DNA of 64,000 bases from JBCCEJ01 sp039030335 (GCA_039030335.1 JBCCEJ010000004.1:103478-167477), one strand, 5' to 3'; counted from the first letter of the stretch, positions 1 to 9,316 are shown. Notes: generated by a model from the sequence alone, not told the origin. Program-made: numbers and translations.

Positions 1-996
1 TTTGTTGTGCCGTGCCAGCAGCTCCATCGCCGCGCGCGCGTAGTCCGGCGTACTGAGACTCGGCTGCAGGTCGTAGAGCTGATTGAGCATGCGGTTGATC
101 GACGCATGTCCCTTAACGGGTGCGAACCAGCGGTTCTGACCACCGAAGGTGCCGATGCCGACGGCGTCACCTTTGCGCAGTGCAACGTAGGCCAGCAGCA
201 GCACGGCGTTCAGTGCCTGGTCGAAGTGAGACAGCGCGTCATCTTGCGCGCGCATGCGCCGCCCGCAGTCCAACAGGAAGATCACCGACTGGTCGCGCTC
301 ATCCTGATATTCGCGCGAAATCAGCTTGCGCACACGAGCCGTGGCACGCCAGTCGATCTGTCGCAGTGAATCGCCCTCGCGATACTCGCGAAGCTGTTGG
401 AACTCCGAACCCTCGCCGCGCCGGCGGCGTTTGCGTACCCCGATCTCCGAGAGCCGGTCTTCCATCGCGAGCAGGGCGTAACGGCTGACCGCAGAGAAAT
501 TCGGATAGACACGGACGAGCGCGGCCTCGCCGACCCGCTCCTTGCGCCACCAGAGGCCGAACGGACTCCTGAGCAAAAGGTCGATGCCTGGGAAGTGCGC
601 GTCGCCACGGCTGGTTGGTCGCAAGCCGTACTCATAGCGCGAAATGCCGTAATCGATGCGCAGTTCGAGCGGCAGTTCAGGGGCGTCGAATTCCGCCGGG
701 TACAGATCGTGCAGGCGCGCGAGAGGCCGGTACTGACCACGGCTCTCGATTTCGAGGCCAACCTGCGCGCGCACCCCCAGCGAGAGCGAACCGGGCATGT
801 CGCGGCGGACTTGCGGAACCGACAGCGTGTGCACCAGAAACCAGTCGGCCAGCAGCGCCAGCACGAGCAGGCACGCCGCCACCGTCCAGAGCAGATCGGG
901 CAGCACGTCGAAGCCGGTCAGCAGTCCGAGCAACGCCAGACCCGCCAGCGCAGCGAGTGCCCGGCGCCCGGGTGAATAGCGCATACGCCAGATCAT
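1..996 (-). CDS. DUF58 domain protein, C-terminus cut by window edge
   Basis: Last visible gene of the MoxR operon. The ATG at 996 overlaps the moxR stop as ATGA, implying translational coupling. The first 332 residues are visible. Two hydrophobic segments lie at about residues 12-53. The DUF58 signature follows at about 195-235 (GSEFQQLREYREGD, then RQIDWRATAR), and then the vWA-like strand FLLDCGRRM near 237-245. DUF58 proteins of this type are usually about 430-450 residues, so roughly 100 are missing beyond position 1. MoxR/DUF58 pairs are thought to act in membrane-associated chaperone or metal-insertion complexes; the substrate here is unknown. The gene runs off the left edge, so it is best recognised by translating the minus strand from 996. 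Confidence 0.9.
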   Translation of the reverse strand, partial: MIWRMRYSPGRRALAALAGLALLGLLTGFDVLPDLLWTVAACLLVLALLADWFLVHTLSVPQVRRDMPGSLSLGVRAQVGLEIESRGQYRPLARLHDLYPAEFDAPELPLELRIDYGISRYEYGLRPTSRGDAHFPGIDLLLRSPFGLWWRKERVGEAALVRVYPNFSAVSRYALLAMEDRLSEIGVRKRRRRGEGSEFQQLREYREGDSLRQIDWRATARVRKLISREYQDERDQSVIFLLDCGRRMRAQDDALSHFDQALNAVLLLAYVALRKGDAVGIGTFGGQNRWFAPVKGHASINRMLNQLYDLQPSLSTPDYARAAMELLARHNK

Positions 997-1973
997 TGCC
1001 GCGGCGCGTCGACCTGTTCGACCATCTGCTTCAGTACCGCGTCAGCGTCCTGCCCTTCCAGTTCGAGCTCGGGTGCCAGCATCATGCGATGTCGCAGCAC
1101 TGGCACGGCAACGGACTTGATGTCGTCGGGTGTTACGAAGTCGCGCCCGGCGATCAGCGCTGCGGCGCGCGCCGCCCTGACGAGCGCGATACCGCCGCGC
1201 GGCCCGGCGCCGACACGAATGCCGGGCCATTCGCGCGTGGCCCGCACGAGCGCAACGGCGTAGTGGTTTACGGCGTCGTCAATCTGCACGCGTGCGGCCA
1301 TCCGTTGAATCTCGAGCACCGTTGCGGGCGACAGCGACGTTTCGACGTCCGAGACATCAAGTACATCACCGATGCGGTTTCCGGTGACCGTCTGTACGAG
1401 CAGGTCTTCTTCCTCCGCGCTCGGGTAGTCGATCAGAATCTTCAGCAAGAAGCGGTCGATCTGTGCTTCGGGTAGTGGGTAGGTCCCCTCCTGCTCGATC
1501 GGGTTTTGCGTCGCGATCGTCATGAACGGGCTCGGCACGTCCATCGACTTGCCTTCGATGCTCACCTGCTGCTCCTGCATGACTTCCAGCAGTGCCGCCT
1601 GGGTTTTCGCCGGCGCGCGGTTGATCTCGTCAGCGAGCAGCAGATTCGTGAACACCGGCCCGCGGCGCACCGTGAAGCGCTCGTTCTTCATGTCGTAGAG
1701 GATGTGCCCGGTAATGTCTGTGGGCATCAGATCGGGTGTGAACTGAATGCGCCCGAAATCACCGCCGAAGGTTTTCGCAAGCGCTCTCGCAAGCAGGGTT
1801 TTGCCGAGCCCCGGAACCCCTTCGACGAGCACGTGCCCGGCTGCAAAGAGTGCGATGAGAACCTGATCAATGACCTCGCGTTGCCCGATGACGGCGTTGG
1901 CAATTGCTGCTCGTACGTTGGATGCAACCTGGCTGGCCTGTTCCGGCGTGGCCGGTACGGCGGGCTCGCTCAT
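993..1973 (-). CDS. MoxR-family AAA+ ATPase
   Basis: 326-residue AAA+ ATPase of the MoxR class. Walker A is GVPGLGKT at residues 52-59 and Walker B is LLLADEI at 111-117, followed by the family motif NRAPAKTQAALLEVMQE and a sensor region containing ATQNPIEQEGTYPLPEAQ. MoxR ATPases are chaperone-like and typically work with a vWA or DUF58 partner, which lies directly downstream. The ATG at 1973 overlaps the DUF4350 stop by four bases (ATGA), and its own stop overlaps the DUF58 start the same way. The length is normal for the family. Its client protein cannot be read from the sequence. Confidence 0.95.
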   Translation of the reverse strand: MSEPAVPATPEQASQVASNVRAAIANAVIGQREVIDQVLIALFAAGHVLVEGVPGLGKTLLARALAKTFGGDFGRIQFTPDLMPTDITGHILYDMKNERFTVRRGPVFTNLLLADEINRAPAKTQAALLEVMQEQQVSIEGKSMDVPSPFMTIATQNPIEQEGTYPLPEAQIDRFLLKILIDYPSAEEEDLLVQTVTGNRIGDVLDVSDVETSLSPATVLEIQRMAARVQIDDAVNHYAVALVRATREWPGIRVGAGPRGGIALVRAARAAALIAGRDFVTPDDIKSVAVPVLRHRMMLAPELELEGQDADAVLKQMVEQVDAPRQ

Positions 1974-3199
1974 AGTGATTCCTTCAGTCTTTGTAGATGC
2001 CTGACGGCTTCAATGAATCCGGCGCGGCTGCGCGGTTTGCTGGTCAGGGCCCGGAACACCTGTTCGGGGCTCAGCGCGGCGCGTACAGCGAGTTGCTGAT
2101 AGCGCTCGGCATCGGCCTGGCGGGCGATGGCTGGATGGCGGCGGGAAAGCCGTGCCAACACGTCGCGCCGCATCGCTGATAACAGCGGTTCGGCGCCCTC
2201 GCGCCGAAATACGAAGCGCCCGCTCGCCTCGACGTGCTCGAGCGTGCGTCGATTGCCGGGTGCGCTCAGATCGCGCATGGGACCGCTACGCCGAAGCGCG
2301 GCCCAGAACCATGCGAGCAGCAGCAGTCCGAAGACCGTCACCGTCTCCGGGGCGTGTTCCCAGAACCATCGGTGCAGTGGCGGCATGTCGGTATCGAACA
2401 GAAACCATACCGGTGCACCGGGATCCTGATTGTGCACGACGTGCCACAGGAAGGTGGCGTTCTCCGCCTCGTCTATCCAACGGTTCGTGAAGCTACGGAG
2501 CGTGCAAAGTGCCGTGAACCGGCCGCGCCCGTAACTTCCTTCGTAGGCGCACACGCCGTGCTTGTCGCGCGCCACGACCCGTACCGCTGAGTTCTGGCTG
2601 ACCAGCCGCGTGCGGGTCGGGAAACGCACGTCGATATCGCGAATGCCGGTCGGCAGGCGTCTGGCATTCGCCGTAATACTCTTGCCGCGAACCTCAGAGA
2701 GTATGTCGAAGCCGAGGTCGATCACCTCCAGTCCGAATGCATCCAGCAGTACACCAGCCGACGACTGCGGTGCGTCGTCGTCTTCCGACTCCGCCTCGTC
2801 GTCATCGAACTCTTGATCGTCGAGATCGTCGGGGAGCAGCCCGAACAGGCTCTTCGGCACGGTGACTGGCGCAACGACGACGTGCCCGCCGCTACGGACC
2901 CAGTCGAGCAGCTGTTCGAGCTCCTCTTCGCCGAGGGTCCACGAACGCGACAACACGAACACGGTGCCGCGACCCTCGGTCAGGTGCTGCTCCCACGCTC
3001 CGGGTTCGAGCGGTTGTGCGTCAACGCCCAGTTGCCGCAGCATCCTGCCGGCGGCGAGCATCGGATTGCGCCGGGCTTCGGCGCTGTAGCCGGTGTCGAT
3101 GGTCTCCTGTCTGCGCTCGAAGTTCGTGAAGAACCAGTAAAGCAGCAAGCCTGTCGCAACCGCGAGCACGAGTCCGACGATGAGATTGCCGCGACTCAC
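1970..3199 (-). CDS. DUF4350 domain-containing membrane protein
   Basis: 409 residues. There is an N-terminal transmembrane helix (about residues 6-25), a soluble DUF4350 region (GTVFVLSRSWTLGEEELEQLLDWVRSGG and following) and a second hydrophobic segment near residues 290-308. An acidic linker (DDLDDQEFDDDEAESEDDD) sits near residues 125-143. DUF4350 is a glutamine-amidotransferase-like fold without known enzymatic activity that recurs in MoxR operons. The start is GTG at 3199, overlapping the preceding stop as GTGA. The role is inferred from context only: part of a membrane complex with the DUF4129, SpoIIM-like and MoxR products. Confidence 0.85.
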   Translation of the reverse strand: MSRGNLIVGLVLAVATGLLLYWFFTNFERRQETIDTGYSAEARRNPMLAAGRMLRQLGVDAQPLEPGAWEQHLTEGRGTVFVLSRSWTLGEEELEQLLDWVRSGGHVVVAPVTVPKSLFGLLPDDLDDQEFDDDEAESEDDDAPQSSAGVLLDAFGLEVIDLGFDILSEVRGKSITANARRLPTGIRDIDVRFPTRTRLVSQNSAVRVVARDKHGVCAYEGSYGRGRFTALCTLRSFTNRWIDEAENATFLWHVVHNQDPGAPVWFLFDTDMPPLHRWFWEHAPETVTVFGLLLLAWFWAALRRSGPMRDLSAPGNRRTLEHVEASGRFVFRREGAEPLLSAMRRDVLARLSRRHPAIARQADAERYQQLAVRAALSPEQVFRALTSKPRSRAGFIEAVRHLQRLKESL

Positions 3200-4743
3200 G
3201 GCGATGCGGCTTGTTGGGCATGCCGCACTTCGTCGTCAGCGGTCACGACGAAGTGCAGGGAGTATATGCCGCACAGTGACTCGAACTCGCCCGGCTCCGG
3301 CGCGCGGTGCGCATAGGCAAGCCGCTGCCACGAGCCGACGAGCTGGCGAAGTCCCGTGAATGCGTCAGAGCCCAGTCTGGGTTCGGCGCGTCGCAGCACG
3401 TCGCCTTCGGTAGCGGATTCCGGCAGCGCCATACCGCGAGTCAGCATCTCGACGATGGCGCCGCGGTAAAGAACACTGAGTGCGCGCCGGTGTTGACCTT
3501 CCGCCCAGAGCGAGCGCGCGCCCGCGACGATGTCGGGCGGCAGCGATTCGGGCTCGAGGTCTAGCCCCGAGACCGACTTTGGCATGACGACCTCGCGGCG
3601 TCGGTCACGCCACGTGTCCAGCCACTCCTGGACAGGTCCCGAGTGACGCAGCAGATAGACGATCAGGCCGATGATGGCCGCTGCCGCCAGCGCCCAGCCG
3701 AGGCCTTCGAGGATCTTGCCGAGTGTGTTCGCAAAGTCGACCAGCCCTTTGAAATCGAAGTCGTCGTCCGGTTCATCCTCTTCCCGGTCGTTTTTTGGCA
3801 CCCAGCGGGTATAGGTACGCTCGCGACCAAAGGCGGGGTCTTCGAACACCTCGCGAATCTCCGCCTGGGCGTCGGCGGTGCGATCGTAGGTGCCGACAGG
3901 CGTGTCGACGAGCTTGGCCGCAGCGGGCGTCGTCTGCAGCGTCAACAGAAGTAGCGCGCTACAGGCGATAGCCAGCACGGCGTTGATGCCGGCGCCAGAC
4001 CGAAGCGCCTGGAGCCGGCCCGCCATCCGGCGGAGATCGAGTTCCAGGTCCCAGGCTTCCAACACTGTGCGCCGATTCAGATAGAGACCAAAGCCGGAGG
4101 CCACATAGAACGGTTCGATGACCGACATGGCGAGGTAAGCGAGTCCGTTCCAGAGCAGCTGATAGGTGCCGTCGTCTTCGGCCAGCGCTTCGAACGGGTC
4201 GATGTCGATCGACTCCGGTAGCATCAGGTAGCCGAGCGCGAACAGCCCGACGTAGAGAAACGCTTCGAGATGCAGGCATATGGTGGTCAGGCCGGCGCCG
4301 TATCCGCCGCCGCGGGCTCCCAATACCTGCAGGCGGGCGCGTCGCGCTTTGCCTTTCAGCCCTTCCAGCTGATAGACCGGCAGACGAAACGAGCGTGCGA
4401 AGTCGAGCCGGCCGAGCGTCAGGTGCCAGAAGAGACCGGAGTTCCAGACGAGGCCGGGGAGCGCGCGCAGCGTGTCGCGCACGCCGGGAGTCGCGCCGAA
4501 CACGGCCCGTGACAGTACGTGCAGGAGGGCGCGGTCGAACAACGGCTTCAGCCACCAGAGTGCCAGCACCGACCAGAACGGGTCATCCAGCACCAGATTG
4601 ATGAGTAAGAAGAGCGGCAACGAGACGGCGAACCAGACGCCGAACAAGCGCGGCCACCACGTCTGGACGAGCGTCAGGCCAAGGTCTACGGCCTCCCACG
4701 GCCGTCGAGGGCGTAACGCTATGCGCAGGTCTTCAAGCTGCAC
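3196..4743 (-). CDS. DUF4129 domain-containing multi-pass membrane protein
   Basis: 515 residues. The N-terminal half holds several hydrophobic segments (about residues 30-90, 160-215 and 255-275). A further transmembrane helix lies near 360-382, and the cytoplasmic C-terminal DUF4129 region near 415-500 contains LWAEGQHRRALSVLYRGAIVEMLTRG. The GTG start at 4743 overlaps the SpoIIM-like gene by 11 bases. DUF4129 proteins accompany MoxR/DUF58 in many bacteria, and a link to envelope proteases or transglutaminases has been proposed. Nothing in the sequence fixes a reaction. Confidence 0.82.
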   Translation of the reverse strand: MQLEDLRIALRPRRPWEAVDLGLTLVQTWWPRLFGVWFAVSLPLFLLINLVLDDPFWSVLALWWLKPLFDRALLHVLSRAVFGATPGVRDTLRALPGLVWNSGLFWHLTLGRLDFARSFRLPVYQLEGLKGKARRARLQVLGARGGGYGAGLTTICLHLEAFLYVGLFALGYLMLPESIDIDPFEALAEDDGTYQLLWNGLAYLAMSVIEPFYVASGFGLYLNRRTVLEAWDLELDLRRMAGRLQALRSGAGINAVLAIACSALLLLTLQTTPAAAKLVDTPVGTYDRTADAQAEIREVFEDPAFGRERTYTRWVPKNDREEDEPDDDFDFKGLVDFANTLGKILEGLGWALAAAAIIGLIVYLLRHSGPVQEWLDTWRDRRREVVMPKSVSGLDLEPESLPPDIVAGARSLWAEGQHRRALSVLYRGAIVEMLTRGMALPESATEGDVLRRAEPRLGSDAFTGLRQLVGSWQRLAYAHRAPEPGEFESLCGIYSLHFVVTADDEVRHAQQAASP

Positions 4744-5707
4744 GGTTACGCCCCGGGATGAGGATGTAGCCGGCGACCAGCGCCCAGCCGGCGATACCGA
4801 CGATGTATTTCGTCGTCGCTGGCAGCCACGCGATGGAAGACCAGTAGGCCTCGACGAACGCTGCGGCCAGAAACAACGCCGCGGCGCCGTACATCAACTG
4901 TACCGCGACCGCCATGGCGTCACGTAACGCCTTGCGCCGCGTTCTCGACCCGGGTGCCAGCAACGCGGCGCCGAGCTTCAGGCCGGCCGCGCCGGACAGC
5001 ATGATGGCGGTGAGCTCGAACGAACTGTGTCCTGCGACGAAACCCCAGAACGTGTCGATAAACCCGAGCCCGGTGAGGTGGCCGGCGATCGCGCCGATGT
5101 AAAGACCGTTGAACAGCAGGTAGAACACGGTGCCGGCACCGAACAGCAAACCGCCGACAAAGGTCTGGAATCCTATCGAAGTGTTGTTGCGTACATAGAA
5201 CGCGAACATCACGAAGTCGTCTTCGGACTCACGTTCTCTCCCAACGCGGTCGCTCAGCGCCGGGTCGTACATCGCTTCCATCTGCCGCGCATCGCCGGGG
5301 CTCAATATCGTGTAGGCAATTTCCGGGTGGTTGGGAATGATCAGGGTCAGCAGTAGCAACGGCGCCATGAACAGTGCGAAAGCCGCCAGCAGGTAGCGCC
5401 ATTCGGCACGCACCAGTCGCGGGTAGTCACGTAGTAGAAACCGCCCGGCCGCACGCAGCGCCGAATGCCGCTCGCCGTAAAAGCGCTGATGGGCCCGGAG
5501 CACCAACTCGTGCAGCCAGTCTTGGAGTCCGCGGCTGTAACCGCGGGCACGGGCAACGGCGAGATGCTGGCAAAGCCGGCGGTACCGTCCCGGAAACTCG
5601 CTGGCTGGAAACGGCAACTCGACGTAGCGGTTTTCGAGTGCGCGGACGAACGCTTCCATCTCGTCCCACTCTTGCGCATGACGCTCTTTGAAGTACTGCT
5701 GTCTCAC
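4733..5707 (-). CDS. Stage II sporulation protein M-like membrane protein
   Basis: 324-residue SpoIIM (DUF95) family protein. A soluble N-terminus of about 95 residues is followed by five or six hydrophobic segments. The family motif region includes FVRNNTSIGFQTFVGG-like sequence (FYVRNNTSIGFQTFVGGL) and FVAGHSSFELTAIMLSGAAGLKLG. In non-sporulating bacteria this family is regularly found in MoxR operons, so the name is historical and no sporulation role is implied. The GTG start at 5707 overlaps the RDD stop as GTGA. Confidence 0.88.
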   Translation of the reverse strand: MRQQYFKERHAQEWDEMEAFVRALENRYVELPFPASEFPGRYRRLCQHLAVARARGYSRGLQDWLHELVLRAHQRFYGERHSALRAAGRFLLRDYPRLVRAEWRYLLAAFALFMAPLLLLTLIIPNHPEIAYTILSPGDARQMEAMYDPALSDRVGRERESEDDFVMFAFYVRNNTSIGFQTFVGGLLFGAGTVFYLLFNGLYIGAIAGHLTGLGFIDTFWGFVAGHSSFELTAIMLSGAAGLKLGAALLAPGSRTRRKALRDAMAVAVQLMYGAAALFLAAAFVEAYWSSIAWLPATTKYIVGIAGWALVAGYILIPGRNRAA

Positions 5708-6444
5708 GGCTCGCCGGCCACCCAGTTTGCATACGCTTCGAGTTGCCCGGCAGGGTCCTCCTCCACCGACACCAGCGGGCCGGCCGCACGGGCCAACTCG
5801 GCAGCTCGCTCCGGCGTGATCTGGCCGCGACGCTCAGCGAAGTTGACGAGTGTTTGCTGCTCGTCTGGCGTCAGCGGCCATGGCGGCGCGGCCGGACGTG
5901 CGTCGCCGCGGGTCTGCACGTCTTTTGGCGCGGCCGCGTACACGACCAGCGTTCCGGCCGCCATGTCTCCGAGGCGCTTGAAGTCGCGGTTGAAGAGCAT
6001 GCAGAGCAGCCCGACTCCGTAACCCAGTGGCAGGAAGTCGATCGAGCGAACGAGGTTACGAATGATCGACGGCCCCCACCCGACCGGCGTCCCGTCGTCC
6101 TGGATGACGCGCAGCCCCACCATCTTCTTGCCGGGCGTCGCACCGTTCATGAACATCTCGCCCAGCACCGGATAGAACCACTCCATCAGGAACAGCGTCA
6201 GCAGAAACAGACCGAGGCCAAATTTGCCGAGCACGCCCGCCACCATCGCTATGACGAAGTACAGGATGGAACGCAGGAAAACGTCTACCGTCCACGCGAC
6301 CGCGCGCGGCATGGGGCCGGCCACTTCCAGTGCCAGCTCAATGCCTTCGGGGGTTTCGACTCGCCGTGCGGTGTCCAGCATGCGAGGTCTCAGGGGCAGC
6401 GCTGCCGGACCATTAGAGAATTCATCGCGTCCATTAGAATCCAA
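5704..6444 (-). CDS. RDD family membrane protein
   Basis: 246 residues, first gene of the operon that continues left to DUF58. The RDD domain lies near residues 45-165: two or three transmembrane helices separated by the usual GATPGKKMVGLRVIQDDG motif, then the SIDFLPLGYGVGLLCMLFNRDFKRLGDMAAGT segment. RDD proteins are small integral membrane proteins; some have been implicated in ion transport, but here the function is unknown. A soluble C-terminus of about 70 residues follows. The next gene (SpoIIM-like) starts on this gene's stop. Confidence 0.9.
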   Translation of the reverse strand: MDSNGRDEFSNGPAALPLRPRMLDTARRVETPEGIELALEVAGPMPRAVAWTVDVFLRSILYFVIAMVAGVLGKFGLGLFLLTLFLMEWFYPVLGEMFMNGATPGKKMVGLRVIQDDGTPVGWGPSIIRNLVRSIDFLPLGYGVGLLCMLFNRDFKRLGDMAAGTLVVYAAAPKDVQTRGDARPAAPPWPLTPDEQQTLVNFAERRGQITPERAAELARAAGPLVSVEEDPAGQLEAYANWVAGEP

Positions 6445-6499
6445 ACGGTGCGGCCGTCTCTGCCAACCGGGTCAAAAAGATGCGGACCGCGAGTCGCGC

Positions 6500-7528
6500 C
6501 TATCCGCCAATGTAGGACATTTCGATCTTCGGTCCCAACTCCACCAGGCGGTCGGTTTCGAACGTGCGGATTTCAGAGTAGCGATCGTTCCTGACGCGCC
6601 ATAGTGAGGCCACCGCTTCAGCCAGTTCAGCGTCGTCGGCGCCGGCGCGCACCATGGCTCGGAAGTCGTGCCCCCTGGAGGCGAACAGACACGTGTAGAT
6701 CTGGCCTTCCGCCGAGAGACGTGCTCGTGTACACGTTCCGCAAAACGGTTGACTGACCGAGGAGATGATGCCGATTTCACCGCGGCCGTCGACATATCGC
6801 CACCGTTTGGCGACTTCGCCGCGGTAGTTGGGATCGACCGGTTCAACCGGAAACACCCGGTCGATCGCGTCTGCGATCTCGCGAGCTGACAGCACGTCGT
6901 CAAGGCGCCAGCCGTTGGTCGTGCCGACATCCATGAATTCGATGAAACGCAGGATATGTGGCGTGTCACGGAAGTAGCGGGCCATCGCAACGATCTCGTC
7001 GTCGTTCATGCCGCGCTTTACGACCATGTTGACCTTGACCGGGCCGAGCCCGGCGTCTGCCGCATTGTTGATTCCGTCGAGTACCTTTCGCACCGGAAAG
7101 TTGACGTCATTGACCTGCTTGAAGATGACGTCGTCGAGCGAATCCAGGCTCACCGTGATGCGGGTCAGGCCAGCGTCGCGCAGGGCCGCGGCCCGCCTGG
7201 CCGTTAGCAGCGCGGCATTGGTGGTCAGACTTACGTCTTCGACACCCTCGATACTGGAAAGCCGCTCGATGAGTTCCTCTACCTGTCGCCTGACCAGCGG
7301 CTCGCCACCGGTCAGACGGAGTTTGACGACTCCGTTGGCGACGAAGGCCCGCGCGACCCGCTCGATCTCCTCGAACGACAGCAGTTCCTTGCGGTCGAGG
7401 AACTTGTAAGCAGCCCCGAAAACCGACTTCGGCATGCAGTAGACGCAGCGAAAATTGCACCGGTCCGTGATCGAGATGCGCAGATCTCGCAAGCCGCGAT
7501 TGCGGGTATCGACCGGGTGTGTGCTCAA
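6500..7528 (-). CDS. moaA: GTP 3',8-cyclase MoaA (molybdenum cofactor biosynthesis)
   Basis: 342-residue radical SAM enzyme catalysing the first step of molybdopterin synthesis, GTP to 3',8-cH2GTP. The N-terminal [4Fe-4S] cluster motif is Cys24-x3-Cys28-x2-Cys31 (DRCNFRCVYCMP). The C-terminal cluster is Cys263, Cys266 and Cys280 (FCGTCTRARL...YTCLF). The protein ends in the Gly-Gly tail (SYIGG) needed by MoaA. The start is a TTG at 7528 with a GAGG about 10 bases upstream; no better start precedes the conserved N-terminus. It is 55 bases upstream of the RDD gene on the same strand, so read-through into the MoxR operon is possible. No other moa gene is in the window. Confidence 0.95.
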   Translation of the reverse strand: MSTHPVDTRNRGLRDLRISITDRCNFRCVYCMPKSVFGAAYKFLDRKELLSFEEIERVARAFVANGVVKLRLTGGEPLVRRQVEELIERLSSIEGVEDVSLTTNAALLTARRAAALRDAGLTRITVSLDSLDDVIFKQVNDVNFPVRKVLDGINNAADAGLGPVKVNMVVKRGMNDDEIVAMARYFRDTPHILRFIEFMDVGTTNGWRLDDVLSAREIADAIDRVFPVEPVDPNYRGEVAKRWRYVDGRGEIGIISSVSQPFCGTCTRARLSAEGQIYTCLFASRGHDFRAMVRAGADDAELAEAVASLWRVRNDRYSEIRTFETDRLVELGPKIEMSYIGG

Positions 7529-7860
7529 CGCTCAGGCCTCCGTTGCGCAGGGTGCCGTCCAGGTATTGACGAAGGGTCGCGCCGCGCGCCCTCAGGCTCG
7601 TACCTACATGTTACGTCAATCCAGTCTGGGAAGGCGTCTCCTCATGGTGCGCCTGAGACCTGACTCAACGCATAGCTGCGGGTTTTGTGTACGAGCTTCA
7701 AGCGCTGAGGCGTGCGGTGACGGGTAAACGTGCCATGCGGCCGTAGCGCCAAGGCTCCTGCGCATTATTCCGCCGCTATTGTCCGCACGAACCACTGGCG
7801 TTCCAGTCGTCATGTACCGGTACGGGTACTTCGATGTTCGCGGACCCCATATGTCACTGC

Positions 7861-7878
7861 TGTAAGTGAGCACTTACA
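7861..7878. promoter_or_regulatory. Operator-like palindrome
   Basis: TGTAAGTG-AG-CACTTACA: eight-base perfect arms around a two-base centre. The size and symmetry resemble binding sites of dimeric TetR-type repressors. No regulator gene lies next to it, and the nearest gene start (moaA, minus strand) is about 330 bases away, so the target is unclear. Confidence 0.35.
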
Positions 7879-8040
7879 TTAGCACTGATCTCTGGTACGA
7901 CTGTGGCCCAGGGCAGCCGCTTCAGGGGCGCCAACTCAGTTGAACCGGCCCGGCCAGATGTAGGCGTGCGCATCAGGTTCATCGCGATCGCGACCGCGAT
8001 ACAGCAATTCTGCAATCGTTTAAATTTCGCGCGAACGCTC

Positions 8041-8062
8041 GAATCCCAGAAAATCGGGATTC
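8041..8062. repeat. Inverted repeat bordering AT-rich segment
   Basis: GAATCCC and GGGATTC, seven-base perfect arms separated by eight bases (AGAAAATC). It sits at the left border of the AT-rich stretch. It could be a weak terminator or a protein-binding site. Confidence 0.3.
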
Positions 8063-8440
8063 TCAATTTCCTGAGGTCAGGATAAAAAACATCAATAACA
8101 ATAGCTTAGACTCTAGAGCGAGTGCCGATATTTCAAAATATTCAATAAGTCTATTAATACTATTTCGCAAAAATCCGTGGACAATTGGCACGAGCAAGCC
8201 GACTGAAGGGCGGTAGAACGTGCGCTCACGCGAAAACGACTCGTGTTGCGTGCAGCGAGTTACCCGGATCTCGTGAGAGCCACGGGCGCAGTGACAGCGC
8301 GAATCGGTTCGGACTTGACTGAAGTGCCCGATGGCGGTGCAGCTGTGAGCCGAGAGACGCACGAGCGGGCACGCAGCCATGGGGCAGGGTTGGCCGGAGC
8401 GACCTGTGCGAAGGGTGTGACGGGCTGGAATCAAGCCTGC

Positions 8441-8474
8441 CCAGCACGCCGGGATCGTGTCTCCGGCGTGCTGG
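8441..8474. terminator. Strong GC stem-loop downstream of GST
   Basis: CCAGCACGCCGG and CCGGCGTGCTGG form a perfect 12-bp stem with a 10-base loop, 26 bases past the stop of the minus-strand GST gene. There is no T-run on either side, so it is a stem-loop of terminator type rather than a canonical intrinsic terminator. Confidence 0.45.
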
Positions 8475-8499
8475 CGGCGATTGCGTGTCGGGGTGGGCG

Positions 8500-9111
8500 T
8501 TAGCCGGGCAGAGTCGAACTGTAGGCGTCCATCTCCATCATGCGTGCGACCAGGCGGTCGAGGTTCGGTGCGTCCAGCGCGGCCGCAAGACTCGGGGTAG
8601 CGATGCCGGCGAACTGCCACGCGACGGCGGTGGTAACGTCTGCCTGGCTCATCTTGCCGCCGACCAGCCAGTCACCGCTCAGCTGCTCGTTGAGATGGGC
8701 GAACCCTCCGATCGATTGTTCGGTGCAGCGGTCCACCCATGGCTGATGCCGCCGCTCCTCCGGGCGGAAGCGGATCTCATATGCGGTCGCGATCGCCTTC
8801 TCGGCCGCGCCGGTCGCCACGTTGGTCATGCTCAGCACCCGGGTGCGCGCGTCACCGCTAAGCGGTGTCAGTGCTTTGTCGGCGCCCATCTCACGATCCA
8901 GGAAATCGAGGATAACGGCGCTGTCCACGATGACGCCGCCGTCATCCAGTACCAGCGCCGGCACCCGCCCGACCGGATTGAAGGCCCGCAGCGCCGGGGC
9001 ATCGTCGCCAGTGTGCTGCAGTGGGCGGTTTTCGAACTCGATACCATAGATATTGAGAGTAGTGGCAACGCGCCGGACAAATGGCGACAGGTAGCGGCCC
9101 AGAAGCTGCAT
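8500..9111 (-). CDS. Glutathione S-transferase family protein
   Basis: 203 residues with the two-domain GST layout: a thioredoxin-like N-terminal domain (about 1-78) with Ser9 in SPFVRRV at the usual activating position, the cis-Pro segment GRVPALVLDDG, the glutathione-contacting DSAVILDFL, then an all-helical C-terminal domain. The length is typical. It stands alone and is followed by a strong stem-loop. Substrate specificity cannot be inferred. Confidence 0.88.
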   Translation of the reverse strand: MQLLGRYLSPFVRRVATTLNIYGIEFENRPLQHTGDDAPALRAFNPVGRVPALVLDDGGVIVDSAVILDFLDREMGADKALTPLSGDARTRVLSMTNVATGAAEKAIATAYEIRFRPEERRHQPWVDRCTEQSIGGFAHLNEQLSGDWLVGGKMSQADVTTAVAWQFAGIATPSLAAALDAPNLDRLVARMMEMDAYSSTLPG

Positions 9112-9316
9112 GATCGGTCCTTCTTTGGAAATGTGGACGGTAGAAAGTGCCCCAGTTTACGCAATCCCGCCCCGTCAGTTCGATGGTCCGGCGCTAGAAG
9201 CCCTTTCGCATCGTCGAGCGGACAGGTTGATGGACGCCCGAAAGGCACCGTTCTATGCTTGCCAGATACCCGTTGGACAGAAGGCGGCAAGCGCTGCCAG
9301 ACGCGCGTAGCTCCGT

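Larger units (their letters stand above)
7529..8499. other. Gene-poor gap between moaA and GST
   Basis: About 970 bases with no convincing gene on either strand; the open frames here lack family resemblance and ribosome binding sites. It contains a near-perfect operator-like palindrome (7861-7878), a short inverted repeat (8041-8062), a markedly AT-rich stretch at about 8080-8180 and a strong GC-rich stem (8441-8474). The moaA promoter must lie in its left part. Confidence 0.6.
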
